DNA from: CAVPLU01 sp964601325
Lineage (GTDB): Archaea > Thermoproteota > Bathyarchaeia > 40CM-2-53-6
Assembly (NCBI GenBank): GCA_964601325.1
Contig: CAZRNA010000046.1
Coordinates: forward strand, 1 to 14,217
Length of the DNA stretch: 14,217 bases
Direction of reading: 5' to 3'
This document shows positions 12,097 to 14,217 of this stretch, piece after piece (the first letter of the stretch is position 1; every line of letters starts with the position of its first letter). The notes under the pieces are model-generated. The model searched no databases. It was not told the origin of the DNA and worked only from the letters and a program-made list of their open reading frames with translations. A program made the position numbers and the translations under genes.

Positions 12097-13950
12097 TTGC
12101 GAGTCCTATTGATCCACGCCGAGTCCTTCGAGTATCAAGTGCGGGAGAAGGCAGTTGAAGAGCCAGAGAAGTTCGAAACTTCTCGTTCTCACGGCCAGAT
12201 GGAGAATGTCTTGGTCGCCTTTTGCACGATCGAGAAGGACGATGAGAAGGACCCGGTACGGGTCGCGGCAAACGGGTCCGAAGCGGTCAGAGAGGTTGCC
12301 GATCAGGTCAGGACCAAGAACATAATGCTCTACCCATACGCCCACCTCTCAAGTAGTCTAGCCTCAAGAGATCCAGCAATCAAAGTAGTCGCGACAATGG
12401 AAGATCTTCTCAAGAACATGGGCTTCACAGTTCAAAGAAGCCCGTTCGGCTACTACAAGAGCTTCCGATTACATTGCTTAGGGCATCCTCTGGCGGAACT
12501 GTCCCGAACCATAACGGCAGAGAAGAAGCCTGAGGAACGTGCGCCGATTCAGACGGAATACATGATAATGGATCTTGAAGGCAGCTTGCACGCTCCAGGA
12601 GAGTATCGCTACTCGAAGGGAGAAGAAGAGTTCAGAACGCTCGTTGAAAAGGAAGCCCTCAAGAAAGGGCTTGCTGGCGGCGGCGAGCCGCGTTTCCTAG
12701 ACTACTGCAGGAAGTTCGGAATCGAGTGGGAGCCGTATTCGGATGTCGGTCACATGAGATACGGTCCGGAAGCTACGCTCATCTTCGATCTGATTGCCGA
12801 TTATTCGTGGGCCATTGCAGGCCACGTGGGTATACCAGTCCTTCAGGTTCGCGGGACAAACCTGTTCGATCTCTCTGTGAGACCCGTGAAGGAGCATGCA
12901 GACCTATTCGGTGCGAGGCTGTACAAGGTCGACTTGGACGAGAAGAGCTTCGTCATGCGGTATGCCGCGTGTCACCAGCAATTCGCGATGGTGAAGGACT
13001 GGACTATCAGTTATCGGAACGTCCCATTCGGCACATTCGAAGTTGCAGATAGCTATCGACTCGAGCAGAGCGGAGAACTGCTGTTATGCTTCAGAGTGAG
13101 AAAACTGCACATGCCCGACCTTCACATCTACTGTCGTGATCTAGAGAACTCGAAGGACGTCTCCATCAACACGCACAAAGTCATCTATGAGGAGATCGGG
13201 AAACTCGCAAGAGACTACGTCTCAGTATACAACACGACAAGGAGCTTCTTTGAAGGAAACAAGCCATACTTCATTGAACTCGCAAAGCTCGAAAGAAAGC
13301 CTATACTCCTCAACTTTGTGCCAGAGGAGATCTACTACTGGGTCCTCAACATCGAGTATCATATCATCGACGAGCTTGACCGGCCTAGGGAAATAGCCAC
13401 GTTCCAAATCGACATGGGCAATGCTAAACGATTCAGCATCTCATACGTTGACCAGAACGGTACGAAACAGTTCCCGCCGATAATTCACACCGCACTCATT
13501 GGAACCGTTGAACGTTACATCTTCACGATCTTGGACAGCTGTGCTAGGATGGAGAGGCAGGGCAAGAAACCTCAACTCCCTCTCTGGTTAGCTCCAAGTC
13601 AGGTTAGGATCATACCCGTAACAAGAGAATTCTTGCCACATGCTGATGAGCTCGCCAAGAAATTGAACGATGGAAGAGTCAGAACCGATGTCGACGACTC
13701 CGACGAGACTGTCGAGAAGAGAGTGCGGGATGCCGAGATGTTGTGGGTTCCCTACATCATAGTTGTCGGAGCCAGAGAGAAGGGAGTGACTGAGTTGCCG
13801 GTTCGTGCAAGGGAAACAGGTACGCAACGCAGAATATCGATAGAGAAATTGGCGGCTGAGATCAGAGAGAAAACCGCAGGGTATCCATTCCGGCCCCTCA
13901 CGCTTCCCCCTCACGTTAGCACCAGGCCAGGTTATCGATCATATCAGTGA
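12097..13950 (+). CDS. thrS: Threonyl-tRNA synthetase, archaeal type with DTD-like editing domain
   Basis: A 617-residue class II synthetase that charges tRNA-Thr. Residues 1 to about 140 are the archaeal editing domain, related to D-aminoacyl-tRNA deacylase, which removes mischarged Ser (MRVLLIHAESFEYQV, YPYAHLSSSLA at 79-89, SPFGYYKSF, HCLGHPLAELSR). The catalytic core follows (MRYGPEATLIFDLI, motif 2 region SYRNVPFGTFEV and YRLEQSGEL, motif 3 IGTVERYIF), with zinc ligands likely the Cys of RYAACHQQF, the His of MPDLHIY and the His of PPIIHTAL. The anticodon-binding domain runs from about 500 (LWLAPSQVRIIPV) to near 600. The start is TTG 12097, with GGAGTGA six bases upstream. No domain is missing, so one enzyme should do both charging and editing. 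Confidence 0.97.
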   Translation: MRVLLIHAESFEYQVREKAVEEPEKFETSRSHGQMENVLVAFCTIEKDDEKDPVRVAANGSEAVREVADQVRTKNIMLYPYAHLSSSLASRDPAIKVVATMEDLLKNMGFTVQRSPFGYYKSFRLHCLGHPLAELSRTITAEKKPEERAPIQTEYMIMDLEGSLHAPGEYRYSKGEEEFRTLVEKEALKKGLAGGGEPRFLDYCRKFGIEWEPYSDVGHMRYGPEATLIFDLIADYSWAIAGHVGIPVLQVRGTNLFDLSVRPVKEHADLFGARLYKVDLDEKSFVMRYAACHQQFAMVKDWTISYRNVPFGTFEVADSYRLEQSGELLLCFRVRKLHMPDLHIYCRDLENSKDVSINTHKVIYEEIGKLARDYVSVYNTTRSFFEGNKPYFIELAKLERKPILLNFVPEEIYYWVLNIEYHIIDELDRPREIATFQIDMGNAKRFSISYVDQNGTKQFPPIIHTALIGTVERYIFTILDSCARMERQGKKPQLPLWLAPSQVRIIPVTREFLPHADELAKKLNDGRVRTDVDDSDETVEKRVRDAEMLWVPYIIVVGAREKGVTELPVRARETGTQRRISIEKLAAEIREKTAGYPFRPLTLPPHVSTRPGYRSYQ

Positions 13951-13955
13951 CAACA

Positions 13956-13964
13956 TTTTATATG
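13956..13964 (+). promoter_or_regulatory. TATA box of the terminal membrane-protein gene
   Basis: TTTTATATG, just after the ThrRS stop codon, is the clearest TATA box in the window. It lies about 43 bases before the ATG at 14003. The start site near 13985 gives a leader of about 18 nt. Confidence 0.6.
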
Positions 13965-14002
13965 CCATGAACAGGCCAGAAATAGCAGGATAGTGATCTC
14001 AA

Positions 14003-14217
14003 ATGAACCGTGACCAGTTGTACGGAGGCACGATCTTCGCGATCTCACTCATTATTGCCTTGGGATACCTTGTCGCTTTCTTCCCACAGGTTCTTTCGCT
14101 CCCAGGATGGTTGCACGAATGGGCCGTGGGGCTACCAGTGCTCCTTTTCGTGCTCGCCGTCCTCGTGATTGCGATGTGGATTGGGTGGACGATGATGACA
14201 ACTCCTCCTCCAGCACC
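14003..14217 (+). CDS. Small membrane protein, partial (runs off the window)
   Basis: An open frame of at least 71 residues without a stop before the window ends. It begins MNRDQLYGGTIFAIS and has two strongly hydrophobic segments (about 9-28 and 42-65), separated by a short loop with LPGWLHEWAV. It then reaches a Thr/Pro-rich stretch (MMTTPPPAP) at the edge. The N-terminus is not a cleavable signal by eye. GTGAT lies five bases before the ATG and a clear TATA box precedes it. I do not recognise the family. It is a small integral membrane protein, complete at its 5' end and truncated at its 3' end by the window. Confidence 0.7.
   Translation, partial: MNRDQLYGGTIFAISLIIALGYLVAFFPQVLSLPGWLHEWAVGLPVLLFVLAVLVIAMWIGWTMMTTPPPA

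Overview
This window looks like chromosome from an archaeon of the TACK group (the Crenarchaeota/Thaumarchaeota/Bathyarchaeia side of the tree). The evidence is a full Cdv (ESCRT-type) division set with CdvA, a gene for ribosomal protein eS26 (generally absent from Euryarchaeota), archaeal-type ProRS and ThrRS, and a CDP-alcohol phosphatidyltransferase of the archaetidylinositol-phosphate synthase kind. Genes are tightly packed, use many TTG and GTG starts, and have short leaders with TATA-like boxes. I cannot name the genus or class from sequence alone. I saw no mobile element, CRISPR array, rRNA or tRNA gene.

Region 1 (158-4672) is the most striking part: an apparent operon of cell-division and membrane-remodelling genes. 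The order is ESCRT-III paralog 1, CdvA, CdvB (ESCRT-III with a C-terminal winged helix), CdvC/Vps4 AAA ATPase, a Lrp/AsnC regulator, and ESCRT-III paralog 3. Junctions are overlapping or short. All three ESCRT-III proteins carry a C-terminal FPxLP-like motif that could be the MIM2 ligand of the CdvC MIT domain. Only CdvB has the winged helix expected to dock on CdvA. The operon ends in a hairpin followed by two T6 tracts at 4674-4717.

Region 2 (4768-8060) has a YjbQ-family protein with its own promoter, a possible 53-residue ORF, and a three-gene transport module: an APC permease with a C-terminal universal-stress-like domain, a stand-alone RAM (Lrp-type ligand-sensing) protein, and a universal stress protein. 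The module is coupled by a 1-nt gap and a 1-nt overlap.

Region 3 (8061-13950) is translation and lipid metabolism. ProRS is preceded by a leader with three perfect inverted repeats, two of them mutually exclusive. Next come eS26, a convergent PfkB sugar kinase whose catalytic Asp position is Glu, and, divergent from that kinase, an inositol-phosphate-type CDP-alcohol phosphatidyltransferase. A small Cys/His protein then sits just before archaeal ThrRS. The window closes with the start of a small two-helix membrane protein behind a clear TATA box.

The best candidate for a little-described system is the expanded Cdv operon with its embedded Lrp regulator. Second choices are the permease/RAM/USP module and the structured ProRS leader.
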